From CAZADS01 sp964483985 (GTDB lineage Bacteria; Pseudomonadota; Alphaproteobacteria; Thalassobaculales; Thalassobaculaceae): a DNA stretch of 18,201 bases. The position numbers and the translations under genes are program-made. Below the pieces are notes generated by a model. The model searched no databases and had not been told where the DNA came from. It saw only the letters and a program-made list of their open reading frames with translations. Location: the NCBI GenBank assembly GCA_964483985.1, contig CAZADS010000002.1, forward strand, positions 1-18,201, in the 5' to 3' direction. The number at the start of each line of letters is the position of its first letter. Within the stretch, counting starts at the first letter, position 1. Shown piece by piece: positions 1-8,989 of the stretch.

Positions 1-1722
1 GGTTTGGGAAAAGGTCACTTGGTTAGGGAAATAGACGCATTAGATGGGATAATGGGTCGAGCAGCAGATGCCGCAGGTATCCAATTTAGATTACTAAATA
101 AAAGTAAAGGTCCGGCTGTTCGGGGCCCAAGGGTGCAAACGGACAGAGCGCGCTATCGTGTCGCTATTCAAGAGATATTGGAAAAACAGGATAATTTAAT
201 TATAGAGGAAGTTGCAGTTGAGGATTTTATTTTAAATAAAGATGGCTCGATAGGGGGGATATTAGCTTCTTCGGGCCGTGAAATAAAAGCCCCTAGCGTA
301 GTATTGACAACCGGTACGTTCCTCCGCGGCATGATTCATTGTGGGGAAGAATCCACACCGGCGGGTCGTATTGGCGAAGAGCCTGCGTACGGGCTTTCGC
401 GGACGCTTGAAAAAATAGGTTTTCGGCTGGGCAGGCTTAAGACAGGCACACCTCCTAGGTTAGACGGCACAACTATAAATTGGTCGGCCTTAGAAGAACA
501 GCCGGGTGATATGCGACCTGAACCGATGTCATTTATAACAAAGAAAATTCCCTTACCCCAACTTTCTTGTTTTATTACGTATACAAATGATCGAGTTCAT
601 TCAGTTATAAAACATAACCTTCACAAGTCCCCGATGTATTCTGGTAAAATAGAAGGTGTTGGCCCAAGGTATTGCCCGTCAATAGAAGATAAAATTGTAA
701 AATTTGCAGATCGAAGTGAACATCAAATCTTTCTGGAACCAGAAGGTTTGGATAGCCACTTGGTTTATCCCAATGGGATATCGACGTCATTGCCAAAAGT
801 TGTGCAGGAAGAGATGATTTCGCTTATCCCTGGATTGAAAACAGCCAAAATCGTCCGTCCAGGCTATGCAATTGAATATGATCACGTGGACGCTCGCGAG
901 ATGACACACACTCTGGAGGCAAGCAAAGTACCGGGTTTGTTTTTGGCTGGACAGATAAACGGGACTACCGGATATGAAGAGGCTGGGGCCCAAGGGATCG
1001 TCGCTGGGATTAACGCGGCCATAAATTCATCTGGCGTTAAGCCAAGCTTTGTAATTGATCGTGCGGAGGGTTATCTGGGAGTAATGATCGATGATTTAGT
1101 AACAAAAGAGACTCTGGAACCTTATAGAATGTTTACATCGCGCGCTGAATACAGATTACGGCTTCGAGCCGATAATGCCGATTTTAGGTTGACCGAGAAA
1201 GGGGTGAATGCGGGCTGTGTTAAGAGTCCTCGAGCCAAATATTTTGCTTCTAAAAGGGAAAACATCATTTGCGCTAAAAATTTTCTAAAAGAACTTACGA
1301 TCACACCTTCGCGCTTAGCTCAAAAAGGAATAGCGGTTAATATGGACGGTGTCCCACGTTCTGCCTATCATTTGCTGGGTCACCCAGCAATCGCAAAATC
1401 CCAGCTCGTTTCCTTATGGCCAGATTTGGCTAATATATGTGAAGAGACGCTGGAACATCTGGCTATAGATTCACTTTATGAATCCTATATTCAGCGACAA
1501 GATTCTGACGTTCGGGCCTACCGTCGGGATGAAGAACTAAAGTTTCCCGAACAACTAGACTTTTCTCGTATTGGCGGATTGTCCAACGAGGTTCAACAAG
1601 CCCTGCTTGCCACTAAGCCAAGTACTCTTGGTCAAGCTTCCCGAATACCTGGGGTGACGCCGGCAGCTGTGATAGCTTTAATGAGGCATATTAAAGCTAG
1701 CCGAGTGTCGAGGCGGGACTGA
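1..1722 (+). CDS. mnmG: tRNA uridine 5-carboxymethylaminomethyl modification enzyme MnmG (GidA), 5' end outside window
   Basis: FAD-dependent partner of MnmE that installs the cmnm5 group on the wobble uridine (U34) of certain tRNAs in the cytoplasm. The reading frame is open from base 1, and the first residues (GLGKGHLVREIDALDG) match the family about 50 residues after its usual start. The N-terminal FAD-binding GxGxxG segment is therefore upstream of the window, and the TTG at base 4 is not a real start. Both family signatures are visible: GPRYCPSIEDK at fragment residue 221 and AGQ-NGTTGYEEAGAQG at residue 316, followed by the conserved MFTSRAEYRL segment. The C-terminal helical domain that contacts MnmE and tRNA is complete, ending at TGA 1720-1722. 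rsmG starts 6 bp downstream, the classic gidA-gidB order near the origin. Identification is secure; only the N-terminus is unseen. Confidence 0.97.
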   Translation, partial: GLGKGHLVREIDALDGIMGRAADAAGIQFRLLNKSKGPAVRGPRVQTDRARYRVAIQEILEKQDNLIIEEVAVEDFILNKDGSIGGILASSGREIKAPSVVLTTGTFLRGMIHCGEESTPAGRIGEEPAYGLSRTLEKIGFRLGRLKTGTPPRLDGTTINWSALEEQPGDMRPEPMSFITKKIPLPQLSCFITYTNDRVHSVIKHNLHKSPMYSGKIEGVGPRYCPSIEDKIVKFADRSEHQIFLEPEGLDSHLVYPNGISTSLPKVVQEEMISLIPGLKTAKIVRPGYAIEYDHVDAREMTHTLEASKVPGLFLAGQINGTTGYEEAGAQGIVAGINAAINSSGVKPSFVIDRAEGYLGVMIDDLVTKETLEPYRMFTSRAEYRLRLRADNADFRLTEKGVNAGCVKSPRAKYFASKRENIICAKNFLKELTITPSRLAQKGIAVNMDGVPRSAYHLLGHPAIAKSQLVSLWPDLANICEETLEHLAIDSLYESYIQRQDSDVRAYRRDEELKFPEQLDFSRIGGLSNEVQQALLATKPSTLGQASRIPGVTPAAVIALMRHIKASRVSRRD

Positions 1723-1728
1723 AATGGC

Positions 1729-2370
1729 ATGTTGTTACCGCTAGAGGTGTCTTCCAGAGACAAATTTGAAGCACATGTAAATGTTTCACGTGAAACGTAC
1801 CAAAAACTCGAACATTATGAAATTATGCTAAAAAAATGGCAAAAAGCTATGAATTTAGTATCACGTAATACTCTTCCTGTAGTTTGGACTAGGCACTTTC
1901 TTGATAGTGCTCAGATGTTAAACATTTTTCCGTATAAAGTAGAAAGCCTGCTTGACATTGGTAGTGGTGCGGGATTCCCAGGGATGATTTTAGCAATTTT
2001 GGGGGCAACCAATGTAAATCTCGTAGAGCCGAATCAAAAAAAATGTTTGTTTTTAAGAGAAGTTTCACGTGAAACTTCAACAGCTGTAACCATTCATAAC
2101 TCTCGAATTGAGGAGCTCCCCATTAAGTGTTTTTCTGTGGTAACGGCGAGAGCCTTTGCCCCACTTACGGTAATACTTGAAAAAGCAAAACCATTTCTCG
2201 GAAAAAAATCAGTTGGAGTTTTTCCAAAAGGAGCATCTTTACAAAAGGAATTGACTACCGCAAACAAACAATGGAATATGAAGTACTCCCTGGTACAAAG
2301 TATCTCTGATAGCGCTGGGTGTTTGGTAAGACTAGAGGGAATGGTTCATGAATCAAGAACGGCTAGATAA
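1729..2370 (+). CDS. rsmG: 16S rRNA (guanine-N7) methyltransferase RsmG (GidB)
   Basis: S-adenosylmethionine-dependent methyltransferase that makes m7G at position 527 (E. coli numbering) of 16S rRNA. The 213-residue length fits the family (E. coli about 207). Visible features are the N-terminal helix with LKKWQKAMNLVS (residues 34-45), RHFLDS (55-60), the SAM-binding loop LLDIGSGAGFPG (74-85) and the ARAFAPL segment. The ATG at 1729 is 6 bp after the mnmG stop; an ATG at 1724 is out of frame and quickly stops. The last 23 bases overlap parA. Two parS centromere palindromes lie within the gene, both read as V-S-R-E-T (residues 19-23 and 112-116), so the coding sequence also serves as a ParB loading site. 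Confidence 0.96.
   Translation: MLLPLEVSSRDKFEAHVNVSRETYQKLEHYEIMLKKWQKAMNLVSRNTLPVVWTRHFLDSAQMLNIFPYKVESLLDIGSGAGFPGMILAILGATNVNLVEPNQKKCLFLREVSRETSTAVTIHNSRIEELPIKCFSVVTARAFAPLTVILEKAKPFLGKKSVGVFPKGASLQKELTTANKQWNMKYSLVQSISDSAGCLVRLEGMVHESRTAR
1782..1797. promoter_or_regulatory. parS site 1 (ParB nucleation site) inside rsmG
   Basis: The sequence TGTTTCACGTGAAACG matches the widely conserved bacterial parS consensus TGTTTCACGTGAAACA in 15 of 16 positions. The inner 14 bp (1783-1796) are a perfect palindrome. It lies about 1.4 kb upstream of parB, where ParB would load and spread. It is translated as V-S-R-E-T in RsmG. The match is direct; function is inferred from the consensus and from the parAB neighbours. 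Confidence 0.93.
2059..2078. promoter_or_regulatory. parS site 2 (ParB nucleation site) inside rsmG
   Basis: GAAGTTTCACGTGAAACTTC is a perfect 20-bp palindrome with the 14-bp parS core GTTTCACGTGAAAC in its centre (2062-2075). It lies 279 bp downstream of the first site, centre to centre, in the same codon phase, and again encodes V-S-R-E-T (RsmG residues 112-116). The outermost core bases are A and T rather than the consensus T and A, but the palindrome is longer than in site 1. Confidence 0.92.
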
Positions 2371-3175
2371 TAAAACGTGCTCTAAAAACCCTCGAATTTT
2401 AGCGATAGTGAATCAAAAAGGGGGAGTGGGAAAAACAACTACGGCCGTAAATTTAGCGACGGCTATGACCGCATGCGATTTACGGGTTCTGCTCATTGAT
2501 CTGGACCCGCAAGGTAATGCGAGTACTGGTTTGGGTATATCTAGGGCGGCGCGAGTTAACGATACTTATTCGGTTTTGATAGGTGATTGTGCAATAATCG
2601 ATGCTGTTAAAAGGAGCACTATACCAGGTTTGACGGTAATTCCGAGTTCAGAAGATCTTTCCGGAGCGGAAATCGAGTTAGTGGGAACGCATCTACGGGA
2701 GTACCGATTAAAAGAGGCTTTGGCGGAGTTTGTGGAGTCTGGAGAGTGCGGGTATGACTATGTTATAGTAGATTGTCCTCCGTCACTGGGTCTTTTGACA
2801 TTAAACGCACTGGTTGCAGCAAATTCAGTATTAGTGCCACTACAATGCGAGTTCTACGCTCTAGAGGGATTAAGCATGTTACTTAAGACTATAGAAAAGG
2901 TGCAAATCAGGTTCAATCCTGCGCTTGGCATTCAAGGCGTTGTCCTAACAATGTTTGACAAGCGTAATAATCTTTCGGAGCAAGTAGCGGCTGATGTGCG
3001 AAAGCATATGGGAAACAAAGTATATCGTACAGTAATACCAAGAAACGTAAAAGTTTCGGAAGCTCCGTCCCATGGTTTGCCTGTATTAGTTTATGATCTT
3101 AAATGCGCAGGTTCTAAAGCGTATGTTCATTTAGCGGGGGAAGTTATCAATCAGGAAAGGAGCTGGGCAGCGTGA
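2348..3175 (+). CDS. parA: Chromosome partitioning ATPase ParA (Soj)
   Basis: Walker-type ATPase that moves ParB-parS complexes and segregates the chromosomal origin. The deviant Walker A motif KGGVGKTT is at residues 24-31, Walker A' LIDLDPQGN at 49-57 and Walker B VIVDCPPS at 139-146, all intact. At 275 residues with no N-terminal helix-turn-helix, it is of the chromosomal/short type rather than a plasmid autorepressor type. The ATG start overlaps the end of rsmG by 23 bp and is preceded by AGAGGGA at 2334-2340, a good ribosome binding site. Its TGA overlaps the GTG start of parB (GTGA), which suggests translational coupling. Confidence 0.97.
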   Translation: MNQERLDNKTCSKNPRILAIVNQKGGVGKTTTAVNLATAMTACDLRVLLIDLDPQGNASTGLGISRAARVNDTYSVLIGDCAIIDAVKRSTIPGLTVIPSSEDLSGAEIELVGTHLREYRLKEALAEFVESGECGYDYVIVDCPPSLGLLTLNALVAANSVLVPLQCEFYALEGLSMLLKTIEKVQIRFNPALGIQGVVLTMFDKRNNLSEQVAADVRKHMGNKVYRTVIPRNVKVSEAPSHGLPVLVYDLKCAGSKAYVHLAGEVINQERSWAA

Positions 3176-4077
3176 AGGCGTTTGATGGAGTTTCAGGTAA
3201 GCGTCCAAAGCTTGGTCGGGGGTTATCGGCACTGTTGCGTGACGATAGAGTCGCCTCATATGAGTTAACTAAAGGGCTGCATTTGCAGTTGATTCCAATA
3301 TCAGAGATTTCTCCTGGTTTTTCGCAGCCAAGACAAATTTTTAATGATGAAGATCTAAATGTTTTAGCAAAAAGCATGCGAGAAAAGGGTGTTTTGCAGC
3401 CAATTTTATTACGTCCTAGCGAAAAGGGTGGCTACGAAATTATTGCCGGTGAACGTCGATGGCGAGCAGCTCAGCTTGCTCAAATGCACGAGATACCGGC
3501 ACAGGTGCGTGATTTTACTGATATTGAAGCATTAGAGGTTGCTCTTATAGAGAATATTCAACGCAGTGATTTAAAACCATTAGAAGAGGCTCAAGGCTAT
3601 AAAAGGCTAATTGATGAATACGGTCACACACATGAAAAAATAGGAGCTACAATAGGAAAAAGCCGTAGTCATGTAGCTAACACCCTTAGACTTCTAGGCT
3701 TGCCAGAACGTACTAAGGCATATCTAAATTCCGGTCACTTAAGCGCCGGACATGCCCGTGCCCTGCTTGGTTCAGTAGACCCAGACGGACTAGCTGAAAC
3801 TGTGGTCGCGCGAGATTTGTCGGTTCGCGCAACGGAAAAACTTGTCAAAAGTCTTGAAAAAAGCCTTCCTGAAACTTCTGGGCACTCTGCGGACCCCAGT
3901 AATAGTATAGACCCACATATTATTGAGTTAGAGACCCGATTAAGCAACCAACTCGGCCTTAAAATCAAAGTCCAAACAACTGATCGACATCAAGGTAAGG
4001 TATCGATTTATTATAAATCATTAGACCAACTGGATGATATAATCTTACGTCTTCAGAAACAGAAAATTGGTTTCTAG
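3172..4077 (+). CDS. parB: Chromosome partitioning protein ParB (Spo0J), CTP-dependent DNA clamp
   Basis: Binds parS, hydrolyses CTP and slides on DNA to build the segregation complex that ParA pulls. Features in order: N-terminal LGRGLSALL (residues 14-22), the segment that stimulates ParA ATPase in the family; GERRWRA (93-99) and ENIQR (127-131), which form the CTP pocket; the helix-turn-helix at about 152-173 (KIGATIGKSRSHVANTL) that reads parS; and a C-terminal dimerisation segment. The 301-residue length is normal. The GTG start is preceded by AGGAAAGGAG (3153-3162) with a 9-nt spacer. The gene converges on holA with only 17 bp between the stops. Confidence 0.97.
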   Translation: MKAFDGVSGKRPKLGRGLSALLRDDRVASYELTKGLHLQLIPISEISPGFSQPRQIFNDEDLNVLAKSMREKGVLQPILLRPSEKGGYEIIAGERRWRAAQLAQMHEIPAQVRDFTDIEALEVALIENIQRSDLKPLEEAQGYKRLIDEYGHTHEKIGATIGKSRSHVANTLRLLGLPERTKAYLNSGHLSAGHARALLGSVDPDGLAETVVARDLSVRATEKLVKSLEKSLPETSGHSADPSNSIDPHIIELETRLSNQLGLKIKVQTTDRHQGKVSIYYKSLDQLDDIILRLQKQKIGF

Positions 4078-4094
4078 CAAGCTTTAAATATAAT

Positions 4095-5129
4095 TTAAAA
4101 ATTCCTCTGTCGAGAATGAGCAACTAGGCAAATTCCGATAAGTGTTTGAAAACAAATAGCTTGTTCTGGATATCCGGTGGACTTGCAACGAATTTCAGCT
4201 TCTACCAATCGCTCTAAACACATTTGGAAGTGTGCAAATGAACCTGCCTCCAACTGTTTGATGAATTGATCTCGCCGAGTCCAAAACAATGGTGGGCTAA
4301 GCCTGCCTAACGCTTTTTCCTTGGCGGTCCCAGTTTTCATAATAGCGAGGGTTGAATAAAGTCTTTGGAAGTGATTGATTGTTCGCCTTAGTATTGGTAT
4401 GGGATTTTCCCCGTTCGCTCTTGCTCGTTCAATTGATCTGTCAAGTGCGGTGATATTTCCATCTGCAGTGTCAAATGCAATGTCATCACCACCTAAAATC
4501 CCGTTGTCGGCGATGCACAGAACGACATCCTCCAGATCTACATGTCCACTCTTACCAACCATCAATATTAATTTTTCCAGTTCACATTTTGTTTGAAGTC
4601 GATCGTTTCCCAGACATGTCACGAGATATTCCAGTGCATTTTGAGCGAGGCTTATCTCGTTCTTTTTCAAATACCGTTTAATAAAATGCTGTAAATTTTT
4701 TCCGCTATCTCCATAACAGCCTATAGCTAAAAAATTTGGGTGGTTTTCAAAAAACCGGCGGAGCTTAGACCGCGAATCTAGGGGGCCGGCGCTGATTATT
4801 ATTAATGCTTCAATTTGATCTATGCTTTCTAAATCCTGAAATCCCGTTAGCAATGTATCTGACACCCCCGTGATCCTTACTAATCTCCTGCCCCCAGTCA
4901 TGGAAAGGGCGGTTGCTTCATCGATCAAACGAGAGGGGTTTTGCTTTAATTCATCTGCGGAGAGGGTGGATAACCTAAATGGGTCAGATAATCCTTCTAC
5001 AACTGCGTTTCCAATAAAATCGCATGTTTCGGCTATATGCCCGGAATCAGGACCGAAAACCAGGATCATTCTTAATTTATCAAGGCGGTTTTCGAGTGTT
5101 TTTGGAAGGTCCGCGGGTTTCAATTTCAT
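4095..5129 (-). CDS. holA: DNA polymerase III subunit delta (HolA)
   Basis: Delta subunit of the clamp loader, which opens the beta sliding clamp during replication. The 344-residue length matches the family (E. coli 343). The N-terminus MKLKPADLPKTL, the following MILVFGPDSGHIAE and the TGGRRLVRI strand are typical of alphaproteobacterial HolA, and the C-terminal helical domain is complete. The ATG is preceded by GAGGCG, a fair ribosome binding site. It lies 21 bp after the lptE stop, an order (leuS-lptE-holA) that is conserved in many proteobacteria. Sequence similarity across this family is low, so part of the identification rests on context. Confidence 0.92.
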   Translation of the reverse strand: MKLKPADLPKTLENRLDKLRMILVFGPDSGHIAETCDFIGNAVVEGLSDPFRLSTLSADELKQNPSRLIDEATALSMTGGRRLVRITGVSDTLLTGFQDLESIDQIEALIIISAGPLDSRSKLRRFFENHPNFLAIGCYGDSGKNLQHFIKRYLKKNEISLAQNALEYLVTCLGNDRLQTKCELEKLILMVGKSGHVDLEDVVLCIADNGILGGDDIAFDTADGNITALDRSIERARANGENPIPILRRTINHFQRLYSTLAIMKTGTAKEKALGRLSPPLFWTRRDQFIKQLEAGSFAHFQMCLERLVEAEIRCKSTGYPEQAICFQTLIGICLVAHSRQRNF

Positions 5130-5150
5130 GCAGGGCGCCTCGATTCCCGT

Positions 5151-5675
5151 TTAACGATTGTAAACAAGTCGATGGAAAAACAAACCTAATTTTAGTTGAA
5201 TATCATCGCTAATTTGCGTTACTGCTCTCTTGCGAGCATCCGCTTGCGCATTGATATTTGCAAATTCGGATTCTACCAAATTGAAAATGGTGGTAGATTC
5301 GCTTTGACCTTGGCTTAACGGATTATTACTTTGAATATCGTAGAGTTTATAAACGGCGTCCATTCGGAGGCGAGCAAATGTCGAACTAGCATCTTTTAAA
5401 ATAACAAGATTGGTTCGGGTTTCTTTAAGGTTGACACTGAGGCCATATCTGTTTGGGGTTTGGGGCCTATTTAGTTTAAGTTTGCCTTCTAGCATATTGC
5501 GAAGTTGTTGCCCTGCTCTATCGGCAATTGGATCTACTTGGATAGTAGCTAAATGGCTTAATACATCGTTAGAGAAATTACTTGATTGTAGGTATAGAGG
5601 CCTGAACCCACAGCTATTAAGAATAAAAAGACAAACTAGGGCGAGGAAGGTTATTTTGGATCTAAGCCACAACAT
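5151..5675 (-). CDS. lptE: LPS-assembly lipoprotein LptE
   Basis: Outer-membrane lipoprotein that plugs the LptD barrel and helps deliver lipopolysaccharide to the cell surface. There is an N-terminal signal peptide with a hydrophobic stretch (residues 8-19), a lipobox ending in C22 (LNSC) and, directly after it, the family hallmark CGFRPLY. The 174-residue length is in the normal range. It overlaps the 3' end of leuS by 14 bp: its ATG lies in the last codons of leuS, so translation is probably coupled. holA follows 21 bp downstream. It supports a Gram-negative envelope with LPS. Confidence 0.93.
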   Translation of the reverse strand: MLWLRSKITFLALVCLFILNSCGFRPLYLQSSNFSNDVLSHLATIQVDPIADRAGQQLRNMLEGKLKLNRPQTPNRYGLSVNLKETRTNLVILKDASSTFARLRMDAVYKLYDIQSNNPLSQGQSESTTIFNLVESEFANINAQADARKRAVTQISDDIQLKLGLFFHRLVYNR

Positions 5676-8223
5676 TTACTATACGATTCCGAACCACAAT
5701 TACCCGGCTTGGTGATTTACCGTTAAGGGCCTTGCGAACGTTTTCTAGATTTAGTGCTAATTCTCGGACTTTTTCTTCTTTGCTATCTCGAGTAACCTTA
5801 ATTTCCCCTCGAAGTTTACCGTTAACCTGCACGCCGATGGTGATGGTTTCGTCGACAATTAGGGCTGTATCGTATTCTGGCCATGGTTCGTCACAAAGAA
5901 AACCATTATGTCCTAATCTCTCCCAGATTTCCTCAGCGATATGGGGGGTCATTGGCTCAATTAATCGGACTAAAGTCTCACAACCATATCGAAACATCCA
6001 GGCTTCGCTCTCATTTTTTACAGAGAAGGCACCAAGATAGTTTGTAAGTTCACGAATTTGTGCCACAGCACTATTAAATCGCCATCGTTCGATACTGTCA
6101 CTTACAGACTTTATTGTCTTATTGATTTCTCGTTCTAGAGCAAGGGCGAGACCAGAGATATCTATTGGTCGAGTTTTATTTGCGTCCGGAAGCGGGGTTT
6201 TGGGATCCAGAATACAGCGCCAAAGGCGATTTAAATAACGCCAAGCTCCCTCAACTCCCGATTCTGTCCATTCTAGGTCTCTTTCAGGAGGTGAATCAGA
6301 CAGCATGAATAATCTGGCGGTATCGGCTCCGTAAGTCTCTATAATTGCCTCAGGATCTACAACGTTGCGCCTTGATTTGCTCATTTTTTCGGTCCGGCCA
6401 ACCACAACTGCCTTCCCGTTGTCGATCGTAGTATAGTTGCCATCGCTATTTTTCTTAACTTCATCAGGAAATAGCCAAGCGTCACCGGTTCGATAGGTCT
6501 CGTGACATACCATCCCCTGGGTCATCATGCCGTCGAATGGTTCATCTATGTCTAAATATCCGCATTTTCGCAACGCGCGAGTAAAAAATCGAGAATATAG
6601 TAAATGAAGAACCGCGTGCTCTACTCCACCTATATATTGATCAACCGGCAACCAATAGTCCACAGATTCTTTACTGAAAGCCACTTTGCTTTTGGGATCG
6701 CAAAATCTTGCGAAATACCATGAGGACTCAAAGAAGGTATCGAAAGTGTCAGTTTCGCGTTCAGCGGTTCCGCCGCAGGCTGGGCAAGTAGTGTGTTTCC
6801 AAGTGGTGTGGTTTTCAAGTGGGTTTCCAGGCTTACCAAAATCCACATCTTCCGGTAAACTTACAGGCAGTTGATCCAACGGCACAGGTAACATTCCGCA
6901 GGCATCGCAATGGATCACGGGTATTGGACAACCCCAATAACGTTGCCGTGAGACACCCCAATCGCGAAGACGATAGGTTATATCCGCTCGCCCGTGATTG
7001 GATTCCTGCAATTTGCTTGCCATTTTACTTTTTGCTTCGTCCACTGTTAGGCCATCTAGAAAATCTGAGTTAAAGATGGTGCCTTCACCAGTATATGCTA
7101 CTTTTTCAATAAAGAAGTTTTCAGGGTTGGTATCCAAAGGGAGGACAACCGGCAGCACCGGTAGATTATATTTTAAGGCAAAATCTAGATCTCGTTGATC
7201 ATGCGCTGGGCATCCGAAGATTGCACCAGTGCCGTATTCCATTAAAACGAAATTTGCCACAAAAATTGGTAACTCTTGGCCTTCGATGAATGGATGCTGG
7301 GCTCTTAGCCCAGTATCATACCCCTGTTTTTCCGCTGTTTCGATTGCTGCTTCACTGGTATTCAGCTGGTTGCACTGCGCAATAAAATCAAATAATGTTT
7401 GGTCTTCCTCGGCTAATTGGCTGGCTAAAGGATGGTTAGCGGCTATTGCACAGAATGAAGCACCAAATAGGGTGTCGTGCCGGGTGGTAAAAACCTCGAG
7501 GAGCTCAGTTCGGTCTTTTATACAAAAAGTAATTCTTGCGCCGTCAGATCTACCTATCCAGTTATGTTGCATTAGTCGAACACGATCAGGCCAGCGTTCT
7601 AAAGATTTAATCGCCTCTAGAAGATCATCACCATATTCGGTAATTTTGAGAAACCATTGAGATAGCAGCCGTTTTTCAACTACGGCACCTGATCGCCATC
7701 CCCGGCCATCAATAACCTGCTCGTTAGCTAGGACAGTATTTTCATCTGGATCCCAATTAACCCAACTTTCTTTACGATACGCAAGGCCATGTTGTAGAAA
7801 ATCTAAAAACATTTTTTGTTCATGACAGTAGTAGTCGGGTCTACATGTAGCCAGCTCTCGACTCCAATCATAAGACAAGCCCATGCCTTTAAGTTGTGAG
7901 CGCATGGCCTCGATGTTTTCTTCTGTCCATTTAGCGGGATGAACTCTCCTTTCAAAAGCCGCATTTTCGGCAGGTAGCCCGAAAGCGTCCCAGCCCATGG
8001 GATGGAGTACATTAAAGCCTTGCGCATTTTTGTAACGGGCTACCAAATCTCCCAACGTATAATTACGGACGTGGCCCATATGGATCCGCCCAGACGGGTA
8101 GGGAAACATTTCCAATACATAGTATTTTGGTTTATTTACGTCTACAGTGACAGAAAACTTTCTAGCTGAGTCCCATCGATTTTGCCACTTTTTCTCAGTT
8201 TCTCGAAAATTATATCGTGCCAT
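5662..8223 (-). CDS. leuS: Leucyl-tRNA synthetase
   Basis: Class I aminoacyl-tRNA synthetase that charges tRNA-Leu in the cytoplasm. The 853-residue length fits bacterial LeuRS (E. coli 860). The HMGH signature is at residues 48-51 and KMSKS at 613-617. The inserted editing domain (roughly 220-420) has the threonine-rich TTRHDT segment and GTGAIFGCPAHDQRD with the aspartate used in deacylation. Two CxxC pairs (CDAC, CPAC) before DTFDTF suggest a zinc-binding insertion. The ATG is preceded by GGAGG with a 10-nt spacer. It is the second gene of a - strand run, followed by lptE with a 14-bp overlap. Confidence 0.98.
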   Translation of the reverse strand: MARYNFRETEKKWQNRWDSARKFSVTVDVNKPKYYVLEMFPYPSGRIHMGHVRNYTLGDLVARYKNAQGFNVLHPMGWDAFGLPAENAAFERRVHPAKWTEENIEAMRSQLKGMGLSYDWSRELATCRPDYYCHEQKMFLDFLQHGLAYRKESWVNWDPDENTVLANEQVIDGRGWRSGAVVEKRLLSQWFLKITEYGDDLLEAIKSLERWPDRVRLMQHNWIGRSDGARITFCIKDRTELLEVFTTRHDTLFGASFCAIAANHPLASQLAEEDQTLFDFIAQCNQLNTSEAAIETAEKQGYDTGLRAQHPFIEGQELPIFVANFVLMEYGTGAIFGCPAHDQRDLDFALKYNLPVLPVVLPLDTNPENFFIEKVAYTGEGTIFNSDFLDGLTVDEAKSKMASKLQESNHGRADITYRLRDWGVSRQRYWGCPIPVIHCDACGMLPVPLDQLPVSLPEDVDFGKPGNPLENHTTWKHTTCPACGGTAERETDTFDTFFESSWYFARFCDPKSKVAFSKESVDYWLPVDQYIGGVEHAVLHLLYSRFFTRALRKCGYLDIDEPFDGMMTQGMVCHETYRTGDAWLFPDEVKKNSDGNYTTIDNGKAVVVGRTEKMSKSRRNVVDPEAIIETYGADTARLFMLSDSPPERDLEWTESGVEGAWRYLNRLWRCILDPKTPLPDANKTRPIDISGLALALEREINKTIKSVSDSIERWRFNSAVAQIRELTNYLGAFSVKNESEAWMFRYGCETLVRLIEPMTPHIAEEIWERLGHNGFLCDEPWPEYDTALIVDETITIGVQVNGKLRGEIKVTRDSKEEKVRELALNLENVRKALNGKSPSRVIVVRNRIVNVVA

Positions 8224-8314
8224 TCGACTTGAGCCTCCGATTAAAGACTAACGACAAATGGTTGGATAGGAATAGCGCACGTCTGACTTATAAAACATGT
8301 AAGTCTAACAAAAA

Positions 8315-8881
8315 TCATTTTGTAGATGGTCGCAATTTAACACGCAACTCCCTAGCCTTGGTTAGAATCGTGTCCTCAAGCTCGCGATCGAGTCTCTCAT
8401 CGTTGTCGGCGTCTGTCCATTCACCTCTTTCATCTTTTGTCTGCTTAAAAACTTTTGCTCGAATCCCGTCAGATCGAAGAGCACGATCTAAGATAAAAAT
8501 GCTCACCTTAAACCGTTCTGAACGGATATTGGGAGGCCCATACCAATCGGTAATAATAACTCCGCCAAAAGGGTCCGCGGATTGAAGGGGCATAAAGGAT
8601 ATAGCATCCAGCGACGCTCGCCACAAAAAGCTGTTAACGCCGATGCCCGCGCCTTGTCCCCCACCCTGGTCGCCGGTTACTCCCCCAGGTTGAAAAGCGT
8701 CCAGGAGTGAAATCCCGTCGCCACCGAAAACACTTACGTGTTTCTCATATGTCGGAATATTATTAGCCCCCGTTCGCGGATAATTGTATTCGATGTCTGC
8801 TCCCTCGCAGCCCCAAACCAACTGTGCGGCAAAGAGGGCCAATACAAGCTTGACCAAACGGTTGCGACTAGGACGCTTCAT
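8315..8881 (-). CDS. DUF3576 family lipoprotein
   Basis: Uncharacterised protein whose family I recognise as DUF3576, largely alphaproteobacterial and often next to leuS. The open frame extends to 8962, but the ATG at 8881 is the better start: it has AAAAAGGG about 8 nt upstream and begins a signal peptide (MKRPSRNR, then a hydrophobic core) ending in a lipobox-like LVWGC with Cys25. This gives a 188-residue lipoprotein. The mature part has a Gly/Gln-rich loop (GDQGGGQGAG), then NSFLWRASLD and FGGVIITDWY, which look like the conserved core, and a charged C-terminal helix. Tryptophan in the lipobox is unusual, so lipidation is probable, not certain. leuS starts 91 bp downstream, and I see no clear terminator between them. 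Function unknown; an envelope role is inferred from the signal. Confidence 0.85.
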   Translation of the reverse strand: MKRPSRNRLVKLVLALFAAQLVWGCEGADIEYNYPRTGANNIPTYEKHVSVFGGDGISLLDAFQPGGVTGDQGGGQGAGIGVNSFLWRASLDAISFMPLQSADPFGGVIITDWYGPPNIRSERFKVSIFILDRALRSDGIRAKVFKQTKDERGEWTDADNDERLDRELEDTILTKARELRVKLRPSTK

Positions 8882-8989
8882 GTTATATGCCCTTTTTCTA
8901 ATCAAGCGTTCTTTTAACGCGTCTTTGCTTACCAAACAATTGGTTCCATCAAAAAGGGGCACCTAATGGGAAGCCAATAGGCGTAAAAT

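Noticed and set aside
892..899. TCACGTGG in mnmG as a degenerate parS
   Set aside because: Only half of the core matches and the arms do not; it is coding for the conserved DHVDAREM segment.
4083..4099. TTTAAA-TATAA-TTTAAA inverted repeat between parB and holA as a bidirectional terminator
   Set aside because: The stem is purely A-T and it overlaps the holA stop codon; it would be too unstable to terminate.
4870..5154. 94-residue + strand frame opposite holA
   Set aside because: It is the antisense shadow of the conserved holA N-terminal region and has no family features.
8285..8305. GACTTA...TAAGTC inverted repeat between the DUF3576 gene and leuS as a terminator
   Set aside because: The stem is 6 bp and AT-rich, with no T run on the - strand after it, so it does not look like an intrinsic terminator.
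8882..8962. 27-residue N-terminal extension of the DUF3576 lipoprotein
   Set aside because: The internal ATG at 8881 has a ribosome binding site and begins a normal lipoprotein signal; the extension is hydrophilic and charged.
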